From: an uncultured Bacteroidia bacterium
GTDB lineage: Bacteria; Bacteroidota; Bacteroidia; Bacteroidales; UBA932
Assembly (NCBI GenBank): GCA_902762435.1
Contig: CACWOH010000013.1
Coordinates: forward strand, 17,874-81,873
Direction of reading: 5' to 3'
Length of the DNA stretch: 64,000 nt
The notes beneath the pieces are model-generated. The model saw only the letters and a program-made list of their open reading frames with translations. It was not told the origin of the DNA and ran no database searches. This document shows positions 53,286 to 61,624 of the stretch, in pieces (the stretch's first letter is position 1; each line of letters begins with the position of its first letter). Position numbers and translations under genes: made by a program.

Positions 53286-54584
53286 ATGATGAAAAGATTC
53301 CTGCTCACGCTTGCCGCTGCGGCGCTGCTGTGCGCCTGCGGCCCCGACCGCGAACACACCCTGAAGGTGTACAACTGGTCCGACTACCTGGACGTCGCCG
53401 TGATCGAAGAATTCGAACAATGGTATGAAGAGCAGACCGGTGAACCGGTCAAGGTCATCCTCCAGACCTTCGACGTCAACGAGACGATGCTGTCCAAGAT
53501 CGAGAAGGGACAGGAAGACTTCGACGTCGTGTGCCCGTCGGACTACATCATCGAGCGGATGCTCCAGAAGGACCTCCTGCTGCCCATCGACCGGAACTTC
53601 GGCAGCACGCCCGACTACATCTCCCAGTACCTCTCGCCCTTCATCCGCGACTGCTTCGACAAGTTCGACGGCGCCGGCAAGAACGCCAACGACTACGCCG
53701 TCGGCTATATGTGGGGCACGGTGGGCATCATCTACAACCCCAAGTATGTCACCGCCGAAGAGGCGTCCACCTGGGACATCTTCCGCAACCCCAAGTTCGA
53801 CGGCAAGCTGTTCATGAAGGAGGACGCGCGCGATGTCTTCTCGCAGATCGCCATCTTCCTGCACCACGACGAACTGGAGCGCGGCGAGGTCACGATGGAC
53901 GAAGTCCTGCGCGATTCCTCCGACGAGGCCATCGCCGAGGTGGAGGCCTACCTGAAGGAGGTCAAGCCGCTCGTGGCGGGCTGGGAGGCCGATTTCGGCA
54001 AGGACCAGATGGTGCTGGAGCGCGGCTGGGTGAGCCTGAACTGGAGCGGTGACGGCGTATGGACCCGCGAACAGGCCGAGCCCCTCGGCGTGCCCATCGA
54101 GTTCTCCTTCCCCAAGGAAGGCTTCACCCTTTTCTTCGACGGCTGGGTGATCCCGAAGTATGCGAAGAACCCCAAGGCGGCCAGCTACTGGATCAACTTC
54201 ATGAACCGGCCGGACGTCGTGATCCGCAACGTCACCGAGACGGGCTACGTGTCCTGCAACGCCGCTCCCGAAGTGCTGGAGGCCTTTGTCGACGACAGCT
54301 ACGAGCCCATCGACCTCAGCTATTTCTTCGGTCCCGACTATACGGCCGTGCGCACCGACCCCGTGCTGTACCCCGACCGTTCCGACATCGAGCGTGCCGG
54401 CCTGCAGCATGACTGGGGCGACCGCTCCCAGGCCCTTATCGCGATGTGGAGCCGCGTGAAAGGTGATGACGCCAACGCGATGACGGCCATCGTCATCGGT
54501 GCCGTCGTGGTGGCCGTGGCCGCCTTCCTGATCTACCGCCGCTTCGGCGGCAAGAAGCACCGCCGCCCTTCCCGCAAGAAATAG
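53286..54584 (+). CDS. potD: spermidine/putrescine-binding lipoprotein PotD with a C-terminal membrane helix
   Basis: 432 residues; E. coli PotD is 348. Lipoprotein signal (LLCAC, first 18 residues), then the PotD fold: LKVYNWSDYLD, DVVCPSDYIIERML, GYMWGTVGIIYNP, and SLNWSGDGVW, which carry the polyamine-contacting aromatic and acidic residues. The unusual part is the end: about 395-420 is a hydrophobic helix (NAMTAIVIGAVVVAVAAFLI) followed by a basic tail (KKHRRPSRKK). The chain would be anchored at both ends. Ends in a strong terminator. Confidence 0.93.
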   Translation: MMKRFLLTLAAAALLCACGPDREHTLKVYNWSDYLDVAVIEEFEQWYEEQTGEPVKVILQTFDVNETMLSKIEKGQEDFDVVCPSDYIIERMLQKDLLLPIDRNFGSTPDYISQYLSPFIRDCFDKFDGAGKNANDYAVGYMWGTVGIIYNPKYVTAEEASTWDIFRNPKFDGKLFMKEDARDVFSQIAIFLHHDELERGEVTMDEVLRDSSDEAIAEVEAYLKEVKPLVAGWEADFGKDQMVLERGWVSLNWSGDGVWTREQAEPLGVPIEFSFPKEGFTLFFDGWVIPKYAKNPKAASYWINFMNRPDVVIRNVTETGYVSCNAAPEVLEAFVDDSYEPIDLSYFFGPDYTAVRTDPVLYPDRSDIERAGLQHDWGDRSQALIAMWSRVKGDDANAMTAIVIGAVVVAVAAFLIYRRFGGKKHRRPSRKK

Positions 54585-54605
54585 CCTTTTTCCACAGGCT
54601 GAATG

Positions 54606-54639
54606 ATAATCGCCCGGCTGAAATCAGTCGGGCGATTAT
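54606..54639. terminator. bidirectional terminator between potD and SprT
   Basis: 11-bp perfect stem ATAATCGCCCG/CGGGCGATTAT, extended by several pairs around a short loop, with AT-rich sequence at both ends. Confidence 0.85.
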
Positions 54640-55278
54640 TTATTCAGTATCAGCCAGATGCGGGGCGAGTTCGGCCGGATCCACCGGGAACAGCTTTGGG
54701 GTGCGGCAATGGGGGAAACGGTTGAACCAGGGGTCGGTACTGTGGAACCATTCGCTGGAACGGACCGTGGGGGAGAGCCGGAACGTGCGCCGGATCCGCG
54801 GGATGGCGGCCTGGGCGCAGACCGTCAGGGCGGTGCGCCCGTCGGACAGCTGCGACACGCATACGAAGTGGTCGCGCACCCGCGTGTCCCGGTCCAGTTC
54901 TTCGGGCGTTGACTTGTGTGAGATGGTCAGGTGACGGCCGTAGGAGGCGTTGATCTCTTTCATCTTGGCACGGAACAGGCGCCCGTGCGTGGAACTGTCC
55001 TTCAGGCCCTTCCACGCGATCCAAAGGTGGATCATCTCGTGGATCAGCGTATCCTCGACCTCGGCCTCCGGGAGGTCGAAGCGGGTGCTGATCCGGAGGA
55101 CGAAATCCTCGCGTCCCACGACGCGCCGGCGCCAGTCCCGCTTCACGCGGTACTGCAGCCGGCCCACGAAGCCGCGCGCCTTGCTCAACTTAATGGGAAT
55201 ACGCGGAAGAGCGCCCCCGAAACACATCGAATTGAACGTGTCGAAGCGCTCTTCCAGATATCCGACGGTCGGGATCAT
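54640..55278 (-). CDS. SprT-like zinc metalloprotease
   Basis: 212 residues. Zinc motif His80-Glu81-x-x-His84 in LIHEMIHLW and a third His at residue 98 in STHGRLF. SprT/Spartan-like proteins degrade proteins cross-linked to DNA; the bacterial forms are little studied. There is a C-terminal domain with a basic stretch (ALTVCAQAAIPRIRRTFRLS). I chose ATG 55278, which overlaps the tdh stop (ATGA), over earlier codons. Confidence 0.85.
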   Translation of the reverse strand: MIPTVGYLEERFDTFNSMCFGGALPRIPIKLSKARGFVGRLQYRVKRDWRRRVVGREDFVLRISTRFDLPEAEVEDTLIHEMIHLWIAWKGLKDSSTHGRLFRAKMKEINASYGRHLTISHKSTPEELDRDTRVRDHFVCVSQLSDGRTALTVCAQAAIPRIRRTFRLSPTVRSSEWFHSTDPWFNRFPHCRTPKLFPVDPAELAPHLADTE

Positions 55279-56237
55279 CCCTTCGGCAGCAGTTTCTCCC
55301 GAAGGTGCTTGAGCATATCCTTGGTCATCGATTCCAGGTTGTAGGACGGCGTCCAGCCCCATTCCTTGCGGGCGCACACGTCGTCCATCTTGTTGGGCCA
55401 GGAGTCGGCGATGGCCTGGCGGACCGGGTCCACCTCATAGCGCATCGTGAAGGTCGGGATGTGCTTGCGGATGGCGTCATAGACCTCTTCCGGGTCGAAA
55501 CTCATCGAGGCGATGTTGAAGGAATTGCGGTGCACCAGGTAGCGCGGGTCCGCCTCCATCAGCTTGATGGCCGCCTTGATGGCGTCCGGCATATACATCA
55601 TGTCGAGGTAGGTGCCGTGGGCCAGGGGGCACACGAACTCCTCGCCCTTCACGGCCGCGTAGTAGATCTCCACGGCGTAGTCGGTGGTGCCGCCGCCGGG
55701 CAGCGTCTTGTAGGAGATCAGGCCCGGGAAGCGCACCGAGCGTGTGTCCACACCGTATTTGTGGAAATAATAGTCGCTCAGCAGCTCAGTCGCCACCTTC
55801 GTGACGCCGTACATCGAAGTCGGGCGCTGGATGGTGTCCTGCGGGGTGTTGTCGCGCGGGGTGTCCGGGCCGAAGGAGCCGATCGAAGACGGGGTGAACA
55901 CGGCGCAGTGTTTCTCGCGCGCCACTTCCAGCACGTTGATCAGGCCGTTCATCTGGATGTCCCAGGCCTTGAGCGGCAGGCGCTCGGCGGTCGCGGACAG
56001 CAGGGCCGCGAGGTTGTAGATGGTGTCGATATCGTATTTGTCCACGATCTCGGCGATCTGCTTGCCGTTGCAGACGTTCGCCTGCTCGGCGGGACCGCTT
56101 TCGAGCAGGTCGCCGGTGGGCGCGGAACCGGGGATGTAACCGGCCACGATCCGGCCCTGGTGGTAAGTCTTACGGAGTTTCATCGTGAGTTCCGAACCGA
56201 TCTGGCCGGTGGAACCGATGACGAGAACATTTTTCAT
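55275..56237 (-). CDS. tdh: L-threonine 3-dehydrogenase, SDR (epimerase-like) type
   Basis: 320 residues, NAD-dependent. Rossmann loop VIGSTGQIGSELTMKL, catalytic Tyr143 and Lys147 in SMYGVTKVATE, and FTPSSIGSFGPDTPRDNTPQ, all typical of the short-chain threonine dehydrogenase. Makes 2-amino-3-ketobutyrate, the substrate of Kbl, whose gene is divergent. Co-transcribed with the SprT gene downstream by a four-base overlap. Confidence 0.95.
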   Translation of the reverse strand: MKNVLVIGSTGQIGSELTMKLRKTYHQGRIVAGYIPGSAPTGDLLESGPAEQANVCNGKQIAEIVDKYDIDTIYNLAALLSATAERLPLKAWDIQMNGLINVLEVAREKHCAVFTPSSIGSFGPDTPRDNTPQDTIQRPTSMYGVTKVATELLSDYYFHKYGVDTRSVRFPGLISYKTLPGGGTTDYAVEIYYAAVKGEEFVCPLAHGTYLDMMYMPDAIKAAIKLMEADPRYLVHRNSFNIASMSFDPEEVYDAIRKHIPTFTMRYEVDPVRQAIADSWPNKMDDVCARKEWGWTPSYNLESMTKDMLKHLREKLLPKG

Positions 56238-56259
56238 AAGTGTGTTATTAATTATCGTG

Positions 56260-56267
56260 CAAATTTA
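56260..56267 (-). promoter_or_regulatory. -7 box of tdh
   Basis: TAAATTTG on the minus strand, 22 bases before the ATG. One base from the opposing box at 56269; the two form CAAATTTATTAAATTTG (56260-56276), a perfect 17-base palindrome with a central T. Confidence 0.75.
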
Positions 56268-56268
56268 T

Positions 56269-56276
56269 TAAATTTG
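56269..56276 (+). promoter_or_regulatory. -7 box of kbl
   Basis: TAAATTTG, 32 bases before ATG 56309. Half of the palindrome 56260-56276. Confidence 0.75.
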
Positions 56277-56308
56277 TAGGAGAAAACGCTAATAAATCCA
56301 CATAATTC

Positions 56309-57499
56309 ATGTACGGAAAGTTTCAATCTTATCTCCAGAACGAGCTGAAAGCCATCGACGACGCCGGCCTGTACAAACGCGAACGGACCATCTGCTCCCC
56401 GCAGGGAGCGGAAATCACCCTGGCAGACGGCAGCAAGGCCCTGAATTTCTGCGCCAACAACTACCTCGGCCTGTCCGACAACCCCCGGCTGATCGCGGCC
56501 GCCAAGAAAGCCATGGACGAGCGCGGCTTCGGCATGTCGTCGGTCCGCTTCATCTGCGGCCGGCAGGACCTGCACCGCCAGCTCGAGGAGGCCATCTCGG
56601 CCTATTTCCACACGGACGACACCATCCTCTATGCGGCCTGCTTCGACGCCAACGGCGGCGTGTTCGAGCCGCTGCTCACCGCGGAGGACGCCATCATCTC
56701 CGACGCCCTGAACCACGCTTCCATCATCGACGGCGTGCGCCTTTGCAAGGCCGTCCGCTACCGTTACGCCAACGCCGATATGGCCGACCTGGAGCGCTGC
56801 CTGCAGGAGGCCCAGGCCCAGCGTTTCCGCATCATCGTCACGGACGGCGTGTTCTCCATGGACGGCAACGTGGCCCCGATGGACAAGATCTGCGAACTCG
56901 CGGAGAAATACGACGCGCTGGTGATGGTGGACGAGAGCCATTCCGCCGGCGTGGTGGGCAAGCGGGGCCGCGGCGTGGCGGAACTCTTCGACCTGTACGG
57001 CCGCATCGACATCCACACCGGCACCCTCGGCAAGAGCTTCGGCGGCGCCGTGGGCGGCTTCACGACCGGCCGGCAGGAGATCATCGACATGCTCCGCCAG
57101 CGCTCCCGCCCGTACCTGTTCTCCAACTCGCTGCCGCCGATGATCTGCGCCGCGGGCGTCGAACTGTTCAAGATGCTCGACGAATCCGACGACCTGCACG
57201 ACCGCCAGCAGGAGAACGTGGCCTACTTCCGCGACCGGATGATTGCCGCGGGCTTCGACATCAAGCCCACGCAGAGCGCCATCTGCGCCGTGATGCTGTA
57301 CGACGCACCGCTAAGCCAGCGCTTCGCCGCCGCCATGGCGAAGGAGGGCATCTTCGTGACCGGATTCTACTACCCGGTGGTACCGAAGGGCCAGGCCCGC
57401 ATCCGCGTGCAGCTGTCCGCCGCCCACACGCGCGGGCAGCTGGACAAGGCCATCGCCGCCTTCATCAAGGTAGGTAAGGATCTGGGCGTCCTGAAATAG
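56309..57499 (+). CDS. kbl: glycine C-acetyltransferase (2-amino-3-ketobutyrate CoA ligase)
   Basis: 396 residues, PLP enzyme of the alpha-oxoamine synthase family. PLP lysine Lys242 in TLGKSFGGAVGG; SMDGNVAPMD and ESHSAGVVGKRGRG are typical. Splits 2-amino-3-ketobutyrate with CoA into glycine and acetyl-CoA. With tdh this feeds the glycine cleavage operon at 18 kb. Confidence 0.96.
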   Translation: MYGKFQSYLQNELKAIDDAGLYKRERTICSPQGAEITLADGSKALNFCANNYLGLSDNPRLIAAAKKAMDERGFGMSSVRFICGRQDLHRQLEEAISAYFHTDDTILYAACFDANGGVFEPLLTAEDAIISDALNHASIIDGVRLCKAVRYRYANADMADLERCLQEAQAQRFRIIVTDGVFSMDGNVAPMDKICELAEKYDALVMVDESHSAGVVGKRGRGVAELFDLYGRIDIHTGTLGKSFGGAVGGFTTGRQEIIDMLRQRSRPYLFSNSLPPMICAAGVELFKMLDESDDLHDRQQENVAYFRDRMIAAGFDIKPTQSAICAVMLYDAPLSQRFAAAMAKEGIFVTGFYYPVVPKGQARIRVQLSAAHTRGQLDKAIAAFIKVGKDLGVLK

Positions 57500-57516
57500 C
57501 CTGCGGACATACGGAA

Positions 57517-57552
57517 ACGAGGACGGCTCGGGTCATACCGGGCCGTCCTCGT
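57517..57552. terminator. terminator between kbl and MFS gene
   Basis: 11-bp stem ACGAGGACGGC/GCCGTCCTCGT with a short T-run after it on the plus strand. Serves the convergent genes. Confidence 0.8.
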
Positions 57553-57569
57553 CATTTTGCTTCCGCCTG

Positions 57570-58841
57570 TCAGGCGACCTTCTTCTGCGGATCCTTGAAG
57601 AGGATGGCGAAGAGGACGCCGACCACGAGGGAATAGGCGGCGAAGATATACCAGGCCGTGGACCAGTTGGCCGGCGTGTTGAACACGTCGCAGGCCTCCA
57701 CCACCTTGCCCGCGGCCAGCGTTCCGATCGTGGCGCCCAGGCCGTTGGTCATCAGCATGAACACGCCCTGCGCACTGGAGCGGATGTCCGGGGATGCGTT
57801 CTCATTCACATACAGCGAACCGGAAATGTTGAAGAAGTCGAAGGCCACGCCGTAAACGATGCAGCTCAGCACGAACAGCAGCACGCCCGGCCAGGCCGGA
57901 TTGCCGACACCGAACAAACCGAAGCGGAACACCCAGGCGAACATGGCCATCAGCATCACCTTCTTGATACCCAGCTTCTTCATGCAGATGGGGATAAGCA
58001 GGATGCAGAGCGTCTCGGACGCCTGGCTGATTGCGATCAGCGCGTTGGAATTCTTCACCGCGAAGGTGTCCGCCAGGGCGGGATTCTCCGCGAAGGAACC
58101 CAGGAAAGTATTGGCATAGCCGTTGGTAATCTGCAGCGCGGCGCCCAGCAGCATCGAGAAGATGAAGAACACGGCGAACTGCGAATCCTTGAACAGGCTG
58201 AACGCCTTCAGGCCGAAGGCTTCCGCCAGGCTCTGGGACTCGCCGCGGTTCGTATCGCAGGCGGGCATCGTGAGGGCGTAGGCGGCCAGCACCAGCGACA
58301 GCGCGCCGGACGAGAACAGCTGCGTGTAGCTGTCCTGCATCGCCACGCCGCCGATCTTCACGAAATTCGTGGCCAGCATGCTGATGATGAAGCCGATCGT
58401 ACCGAACACCCGGATGGGCGGGAACTCCTTCACCGGATCCATTCCGTTCTTACCCATCGCGCTGTAAGCCACCGAGTTGGAGATGGCGATCGTGGGCATA
58501 TAGAAAGCCACGCTCACGCTGTACAGGGCGAAAAGGGGACCGAACTGGACGCTGTCCCCGGCGCCCATGCAGTACAGGCCCGCACCGATCATCGCCAGGC
58601 CGGCCAGGCCGTGGCAGAGCGACAGCGTCTTCTGTGCCTGGATGAAGCGGTCCGCCACGATACCCATCAGCGTGGGCATGAAGATGGACACGATGCCCTG
58701 CATCGCGAAGAACCACTTGATCTGGGGGCCGAGCCCCGCATTGCCGAGATAGCGGCCCAGGGAGGTCAGATAGGCGCCCCAGGCGCCGAACTGGAGGACC
58801 AGCATCAGGATAAGCCTGAACTTGAGCTGTGAACTTTTCAT
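57570..58841 (-). CDS. nucleoside:H+ symporter family MFS permease (NupG/XapB-like)
   Basis: 423 residues, twelve membrane helices. Starts KFRLILMLVLQFGAWGAYLT, then AMQGIVSIFMPTLMGIVADR, then YSVSVAFYMPTIAISNSVAY, typical of the nucleoside symporter branch. Imports nucleosides by proton coupling. It is divergent from tgt, whose product uses a nucleobase, but queuine transport is not shown. Confidence 0.9.
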   Translation of the reverse strand: MKSSQLKFRLILMLVLQFGAWGAYLTSLGRYLGNAGLGPQIKWFFAMQGIVSIFMPTLMGIVADRFIQAQKTLSLCHGLAGLAMIGAGLYCMGAGDSVQFGPLFALYSVSVAFYMPTIAISNSVAYSAMGKNGMDPVKEFPPIRVFGTIGFIISMLATNFVKIGGVAMQDSYTQLFSSGALSLVLAAYALTMPACDTNRGESQSLAEAFGLKAFSLFKDSQFAVFFIFSMLLGAALQITNGYANTFLGSFAENPALADTFAVKNSNALIAISQASETLCILLIPICMKKLGIKKVMLMAMFAWVFRFGLFGVGNPAWPGVLLFVLSCIVYGVAFDFFNISGSLYVNENASPDIRSSAQGVFMLMTNGLGATIGTLAAGKVVEACDVFNTPANWSTAWYIFAAYSLVVGVLFAILFKDPQKKVA

Positions 58842-58867
58842 TTTATTCCGATTGTGTGTTCAACTAA

Positions 58868-58875
58868 CAAAAATA
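58868..58875 (-). promoter_or_regulatory. -7 box of MFS permease gene
   Basis: TATTTTTG on the minus strand, 26 bases before ATG 58841. Confidence 0.55.
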
Positions 58876-58897
58876 AAAATTTTTCACGGGATTTCAC

Positions 58898-58905
58898 TAT
58901 CTTTG
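58898..58905 (+). promoter_or_regulatory. -7 box of tgt, five bases before ATG
   Basis: TATCTTTG with its G at 58905 and the tgt ATG at 58910. In the tRNA-Cys gene the transcript must begin within eight bases of the G, so tgt mRNA would start at about its start codon. Confidence 0.6.
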
Positions 58906-58909
58906 AACG

Positions 58910-60040
58910 ATGAAATTCACGAAGACCGCAAGCGACCCGCATTCCGCCGCACGGGCGGGCGTCATCGAGACGGACCACGGCTCGATCCGCACGCCCATCT
59001 TCATGCCCGTGGGCACGGTCGGCTCCGTGAAAGGCGTCTGGCACCGCGACCTGCGGGACGATATCGGCGCCGAAATCATCCTCGGGAACACCTACCACCT
59101 GTATCTCCGGCCCGGCCTCGGCACGCTGAAGGCGGCCGGCGGCCTGCACGCCTTCGAGGCCTGGGACCGCCCCATCCTCACCGACAGCGGCGGCTTCCAG
59201 GTGTTCTCGCTCAGCCCCATCCGCAAGCTTACCCCCGAAGGCTGCACCTTCCGCAGCCACATCGACGGCTCGAAGCACATCTTCACCCCGGAGAACAACG
59301 TGGACACGCAGCGCATCATCGGCGCGGACATCTGCATGGCCCTCGACGAATGCTGCCCGGGCGATGCCGACCACGCCTACGCCCGCAAGAGCCTGGACCT
59401 CACCAAGGGATGGCTGGAGCGCTTCGCGAAGCGTTTCCGCGAAACGGAGCCCCTGTACGGCTACGCCCAGACCTTCTTCCCGATCATCCAGGGCTGCGTC
59501 TATCCCGACCTCCGGCGCGAGGCCGCGGACCACGCCGTGCAGCTGGATGCCGACGGATACGCCATCGGCGGCCTGGCGGTGGGGGAGCCCACCGAAACGA
59601 TGTACGAGATGCTCGAACTCGTGTGCCCGCTGCTGCCCGCCGACCGCCCGCGCTACCTGATGGGCGTCGGCACGCCCGCCAACATCCTGGAGGCCATCGA
59701 ACGCGGCGTGGACATGTTCGACTGCGTGATGCCCACCCGCAACGGCCGCAACGGCATGCTTTTCACCCGCCACGGCGTGATGAACATGCGCAACGCGAAA
59801 TGGGCGGAGGACTTCTCACCCATCGAGGAAGGCGGCGCCTCCTTCGTGGACCGCACCTACACGAAAGCCTACCTGCACCACCTGTTCGTGGCCGGCGAGA
59901 TGTTCGCCGCGATGCTCGCCAGCGAACACAACCTCGCCTTCTACCTGTGGCTCGTCCGCGAGGCGCGGGCGCACGTCGAGGCCGGCGATTTCGCGGCCTG
60001 GAAGGCGGCGACGCTGTCGGAAGTAACTCGTAGAATCTAG
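58910..60040 (+). CDS. tgt: queuine/preQ1 tRNA-ribosyltransferase lacking zinc cysteines
   Basis: 376 residues. Exchanges guanine 34 in GUN tRNAs for preQ1. Catalytic site DSGGFQVFSL and DIAMALDECCPGDAD-type loop are intact; the second Asp region is GVDMFDCVMPTRNGRNGM. The usual zinc site (CxCxxC then His) is changed: the sequence reads SPIEEGGASFVDRTYTKAYL, with Gly, Ser and Asp where the three Cys should be, while the final His (LHHLF) remains. Bacteroidota enzymes may share this; I cannot check. Operon: six bases before the LptF/G gene. Confidence 0.94.
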   Translation: MKFTKTASDPHSAARAGVIETDHGSIRTPIFMPVGTVGSVKGVWHRDLRDDIGAEIILGNTYHLYLRPGLGTLKAAGGLHAFEAWDRPILTDSGGFQVFSLSPIRKLTPEGCTFRSHIDGSKHIFTPENNVDTQRIIGADICMALDECCPGDADHAYARKSLDLTKGWLERFAKRFRETEPLYGYAQTFFPIIQGCVYPDLRREAADHAVQLDADGYAIGGLAVGEPTETMYEMLELVCPLLPADRPRYLMGVGTPANILEAIERGVDMFDCVMPTRNGRNGMLFTRHGVMNMRNAKWAEDFSPIEEGGASFVDRTYTKAYLHHLFVAGEMFAAMLASEHNLAFYLWLVREARAHVEAGDFAAWKAATLSEVTRRI

Positions 60041-60046
60041 CGCAGG

Positions 60047-61135
60047 ATGTTCGGAATCAAGAAGATAGACTGGTACATCTCGAAGAAGTTCCTGCTGACT
60101 TTCTTCTTTGCGATGCTGCTCATCATGGTCATCGTCATCATCTTCGACCTTTCCGAGAAGATCGACGACTTCGTCAAGAACGAGGCCCCGCTGAAGGAAA
60201 TCCTCTTCGACTACTACCTGAACTACATCCCATACTTCATCAACATGTTCTCCTCGCTGTTCGTCTTCATCACGGTGATCTTCTTCACCTCCCGGCTGGC
60301 GGCGAACTCCGAGATCATCGCCATCCTCTCGTGCGGGGTCAGCTTCCACCGGATGATGGTGCCGTACATCGTCACCGCGGTGCTGATCGCGCTGCTGTCC
60401 ATCGGGCTCAACCTTTTCGTCATCCCGAACTCCAACGCCACCCGCATCGACTTCGAGGCCAAATACGTCAAGCGCCACAACAACTACAACCTGCGCGACA
60501 TCCACTACCAGATCTCGCCGGGGCAGTTCGTCTATATCGAGTCCTTCAGCCGCTGGAACAACACCGCCTACAAATTCACCATCGAAGACATGGAAGGCCA
60601 CCGGCTCGTCCGCAAGGTCAGCGCCGAGACCGCCGTCTGGGACACCGTGATGGACGGCTGGCACCTGCGCAAGGTCTTCACCCGCGACTACACCGCAGGC
60701 CTGTCCGACCGCGTGGTCTACAAAGAGAACGTGGACACCGTCATCGCCTTGAAGATCAAGGACCTGTTCAACAACGAAAAGACGGTCGAGACGCTCCCGG
60801 CGCGGGCCCTCGCCGAACTCGTGGCCACCCAGAGGCTCCGCGGCGACGAGAACGTGATGTACGCCCAGATCGAGCAGCAGCGACGCCTGGCCATCCCGTT
60901 CTCCGCCATCATCCTGACCATCATCGGGGTCTCGCTGTCCGCCCGCAAGCGGCGCGGCGGCATCGGCTGGAACATCGGCCTGGGCATCGCTCTCGCGTTC
61001 TCCTACATCCTCTTCCTGCGCCTCAGCGAGATGTTCGTCTACACGGACACGCTTCCGCCGGTCATCGCCTTGTGGCTGCCGAACCTGCTGTACATCGGCA
61101 TCGCCGCATTCCTGTATAGAAAAGCCTGTCAATAA
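60047..61135 (+). CDS. LptF/LptG (YjgP/YjgQ) family LPS export permease
   Basis: 362 residues. Three N-terminal and three C-terminal membrane helices around a periplasmic beta-jellyroll, the standard LptF/G layout (KIDWYISKKFLLTFFFAMLL; IIAILSCGVSFHRMM; IPFSAIILTIIGVSLSARKR). With the LptB2 ATPase it would extract LPS from the inner membrane. Only one such gene is seen here; its partner must be elsewhere. Confidence 0.9.
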   Translation: MFGIKKIDWYISKKFLLTFFFAMLLIMVIVIIFDLSEKIDDFVKNEAPLKEILFDYYLNYIPYFINMFSSLFVFITVIFFTSRLAANSEIIAILSCGVSFHRMMVPYIVTAVLIALLSIGLNLFVIPNSNATRIDFEAKYVKRHNNYNLRDIHYQISPGQFVYIESFSRWNNTAYKFTIEDMEGHRLVRKVSAETAVWDTVMDGWHLRKVFTRDYTAGLSDRVVYKENVDTVIALKIKDLFNNEKTVETLPARALAELVATQRLRGDENVMYAQIEQQRRLAIPFSAIILTIIGVSLSARKRRGGIGWNIGLGIALAFSYILFLRLSEMFVYTDTLPPVIALWLPNLLYIGIAAFLYRKACQ

Positions 61136-61150
61136 ACCCGTTAACAACAA

Positions 61151-61172
61151 GTCATTCCCGGCCCCGGGAATC
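61151..61172. repeat. intergenic palindromic repeat before dut
   Basis: GTCATTCCCGGCCCCGGGAA (then TC), a near-perfect palindrome ATTCCCGG/CCGGGAAT. It is the same type of repeat as the one in murF at 62825-62852. Confidence 0.7.
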
Positions 61173-61180
61173 AGCAGAAT

Positions 61181-61615
61181 ATGAAAGTCAAAGTAATCAA
61201 CAAGGGCGCCAATCCGCTGCCCGCCTACGCGACGGCATTCGCCGCCGGGCTGGACGTCCGCGCCGACAACGCCGAACCCATCGTCCTTAAGCCGCTCGGA
61301 CGGGCGATCGTCCCCACCGGCCTGTATCTCGAAATCCCTGCCGGCTACGAAGTGCAGGTACGTCCCCGCAGCGGGCTTGCCGCCAAGAAGGGCATCACCG
61401 TGCTCAACGCTCCCGGCACCATCGACGCGGACTACCGCGGCGAGGTTTGCGTGATCCTGGTGAACCTGGGCGCGGACGATTTCGTGGTGGAGCGCGGCGA
61501 GCGCATCGCGCAGCTGGTGCTCGCCAAGCACGAGGTCATCGAATGGGAAGAGGCCTCGGAACTCGCTGACAGTGAACGTGGTGCAGGCGGATTCGGCAGC
61601 ACCGGCGCCAAATAG
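61181..61615 (+). CDS. dut: deoxyuridine 5'-triphosphate nucleotidohydrolase
   Basis: 144 residues; removes dUTP and makes dUMP. The five trimeric dUTPase motifs are present: [44 protein letters not shown], and the C-terminal [10 protein letters not shown]. Nine bases before murF. Confidence 0.97.
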   Translation: MKVKVINKGANPLPAYATAFAAGLDVRADNAEPIVLKPLGRAIVPTGLYLEIPAGYEVQVRPRSGLAAKKGITVLNAPGTIDADYRGEVCVILVNLGADDFVVERGERIAQLVLAKHEVIEWEEASELADSERGAGGFGSTGAK

Positions 61616-61624
61616 TCCCTGGCT

